A stretch of 7,289 nucleotides of DNA from positions 1 through 7,289 of the forward strand of contig JALVUB010000165.1 in assembly GCA_027023915.1 (NCBI GenBank), in the 5' to 3' direction. The position numbers and the translations under genes were made by a program. The DNA comes from Sedimenticola sp. Lineage in GTDB: Bacteria > Pseudomonadota > Gammaproteobacteria > Chromatiales > Chromatiaceae. The notes under the pieces are model-generated. The model was not told where the DNA came from and ran no database searches. It was given only the letters and a program-made list of their open reading frames with translations. Below, piece after piece: positions 5,779 through 7,289 of this stretch. Each line of letters begins with the position of its first letter. Positions within the stretch are counted from its first letter, which is position 1.

Positions 5779-7245
5779 ATGGCAATGGTAATCAATACCA
5801 ACATCATGTCGCTGAATGCCCAGCGCAACCTTGACCGTACCAAGAACATGCTGGCGGTCTCCATGCAGCGGCTTTCCACCGGCCTGCGCATCAACAGCGC
5901 CAAGGACGATGCTGCCGGCCTGGCCATCTCCGAGCGCATGACCTCGCAGATCCGTGGCCTCAATCAGGCTGTGCGTAACGCCAATGACGGTATTTCGCTG
6001 GCGCAGACCGCGGAAGGGGCGCTGACCGAATCGACCAACATTCTTCAGCGGATGCGTGAACTGGCGGTGCAGGCCGCCAACGACACCAACTCCGCTTCGG
6101 ACCGTGCCAACCTGCAGAAAGAGGTTGCTCAGTTGCAACAAGAGCTGAACCGGATTGCCGACAACACCACTTTCAACGGCAAGAAGATTCTGGACGGCAG
6201 TTTTACCTCCGCCAAATTCCAAATCGGCGCCGACGCCAACCAGACCATTTCGGTGAGTATCGGTAATGCTTCCGCCACCGCCATCGGTAACCAGTCGGCC
6301 ACTTCCAAGACTCATGTGGGCGGCACTCTTACCGCCGCAGGCGATTTGAGCAGTGGCAATGGCGTGACTTCAGGCACACTCACCATCAATGGCAGCTCAT
6401 CGAAGACTGTCAACGTCGCGGCCAACGCCGCAGCCAGCGATGTGGCTTCCGCCGTCAACGCAGCCACCAGCGACACCGGGGTGACCGCCACCGCCCGTAC
6501 CGAGGTAACTTTGAGCAACCTTGGTGATGTAGGGACTGTGAGCTTCACCTTGTCCAGCTCCAACTCTGCTGGCACCGTGGGGTCGGCGCTGTCTGTTAGC
6601 GCGGCGATATCCAATGTGAATGACCTCACCAACCTGGCCGATGCCATCAACGCTGGCTCGGGCAGCACCGGCATTACGGCCACTCTCAGCTCTGACAAGG
6701 CGAGCATCACTCTGGTATCAGAGAAGGGTGACAACATCAATATTCTGGATTTCAACAATACCAGTACCACCAGCAAAGCCGTGGACGTCGGTGGTGTGAC
6801 ACTCACTGGAGGCTCGGCAACGGACAGTATCGTGGTGGGGGGGCAGGTAAGCTTTGAGTCTCCCAACTCCTATCAGATCAGTCAATCCAGCACCAATGTT
6901 ATGACAAGTGCATCCACCAGCAGTTCGCTCTCTTCGGTGGCGGATATTTCCATTTCCACTCAAAGCGGCGCGAACGATGCGCTGGCGGTGTTGGATCAGG
7001 CGTTGCAGTTCATCTCTGACACCCGAGCCAACCTGGGCGCGGTGCAGAACCGTTTCCAGTCCACCATCGCCAACTTGCAGACCACCTCCGAGAACGTTTC
7101 GGCGGCCCGCTCCCGCATCCGCGATACGGACTTTGCCGCTGAGACGGCGGCCATGACCCGGGCGCAGATTCTGCAGCAGGCCGGCGTGGCCATGGTCTCC
7201 CAAGCCAACTCGGCGCCCCAGGTAGTGCTCTCGCTTCTCAAGTAA
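5779..7245 (+). CDS. fliC: FliC, flagellin (filament subunit)
   Basis: Major filament protein of 488 aa, exported through the flagellar channel. ATG 5779 follows GAGGAG by 8 bases and gives the canonical MAMVINTN start. The N-terminal D0-D1 region covers residues 1 to about 165, with RLSTGLRINSAKDDAAGLAI (31-50) and LQRMRELAVQ (89-98). Arg91, Leu95 and Glu115 match the Salmonella TLR5-contact residues R90, L94 and E114 (the mature numbering is one lower), so recognition by TLR5 is expected. The middle (about 170-390) is Ser/Thr/Ala/Gly-rich and variable. It contains two segments like the flagellin hook IN motif, at about 199-240 and 254-312. The C-terminal D1-D0 region covers about 395-488 (ANLGAVQNRFQSTIANLQ, SRIRDTDFAAETA) and ends QVVLSLLK. 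There are no cysteines. It has its own sigma-28 promoter candidate and terminator stem, so it is probably transcribed alone. Confidence 0.98.
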   Translation: MAMVINTNIMSLNAQRNLDRTKNMLAVSMQRLSTGLRINSAKDDAAGLAISERMTSQIRGLNQAVRNANDGISLAQTAEGALTESTNILQRMRELAVQAANDTNSASDRANLQKEVAQLQQELNRIADNTTFNGKKILDGSFTSAKFQIGADANQTISVSIGNASATAIGNQSATSKTHVGGTLTAAGDLSSGNGVTSGTLTINGSSSKTVNVAANAAASDVASAVNAATSDTGVTATARTEVTLSNLGDVGTVSFTLSSSNSAGTVGSALSVSAAISNVNDLTNLADAINAGSGSTGITATLSSDKASITLVSEKGDNINILDFNNTSTTSKAVDVGGVTLTGGSATDSIVVGGQVSFESPNSYQISQSSTNVMTSASTSSSLSSVADISISTQSGANDALAVLDQALQFISDTRANLGAVQNRFQSTIANLQTTSENVSAARSRIRDTDFAAETAAMTRAQILQQAGVAMVSQANSAPQVVLSLLK

Positions 7246-7255
7246 GGCACTGAAA

Positions 7256-7289
7256 GGTAACGGGAGGGCCTTGTGGCCCTCCCGTTACC
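7256..7289 (+). terminator. fliC terminator stem (cut by the window edge)
   Basis: A perfect 15-bp stem, GGTAACGGGAGGGCC (7256-7270) with its exact reverse complement at 7275-7289, closes on loop TTGT ten bases after the fliC stop. The window ends at the last base of the stem, so a T-run cannot be confirmed. The very strong stem and its position make a transcription terminator likely. Confidence 0.82.

Overview
The window is a stretch of a late flagellar gene cluster from a Gram-negative, G+C-rich bacterium, all on the + strand. It probably comes from a gammaproteobacterium. The reasons are a FlgJ that fuses a rod-capping domain to a glucosaminidase domain (typical of beta/gammaproteobacteria), sigma-28 (FliA)-type promoters with the enterobacterial/pseudomonad element layout, and a lipobox lipoprotein. 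The species cannot be named from the sequence.

Layout: (1) 2-922, the 3' part of flgJ (peptidoglycan hydrolase and rod cap), whose start lies off the window. (2) 923-1085, a spacer with a well-spaced sigma-28 promoter candidate. (3) 1086-2732 flgK and 2739-3638 flgL, the two hook-filament junction proteins, 6 bp apart and evidently one transcript. (4) 3639-4010, a 372-bp gene-free region. Its first 100 bp hold three consecutive hairpins; next comes a TATAAT-type promoter candidate, then a G-rich leader of about 180 nt. (5) 4011-5549, a 512-aa lipoprotein gene I do not recognise by name, ending in a rho-independent terminator. (6) 5610-5778, a second sigma-28 promoter with the same -35 start and spacing, and the fliC leader. 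(7) 5779-7245 fliC (flagellin), followed by a perfect 15-bp stem at the window edge that should be its terminator.

The flagellar genes follow assembly order. FlgJ opens the peptidoglycan and caps the rod, FlgK and FlgL form the adapter between hook and filament, and FliC is the filament subunit. Both sigma-28 candidates sit in front of genes expected to be switched on after hook completion.

The unusual item is the lipoprotein between flgL and fliC. It has a lipobox signal peptide, a short coiled coil, and then twelve 23-residue repeat units arranged as four blocks of three. Each block is preceded by a cysteine and ends with a tryptophan at a fixed place. A C-terminal peptidoglycan-binding domain follows. 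This suggests a long, repetitive envelope tether between outer membrane and cell wall. Its own promoter and flanking terminator-like structures mean that its link to the flagellum is inferred from position only. No RNA genes, insertion sequences or CRISPR arrays were seen.
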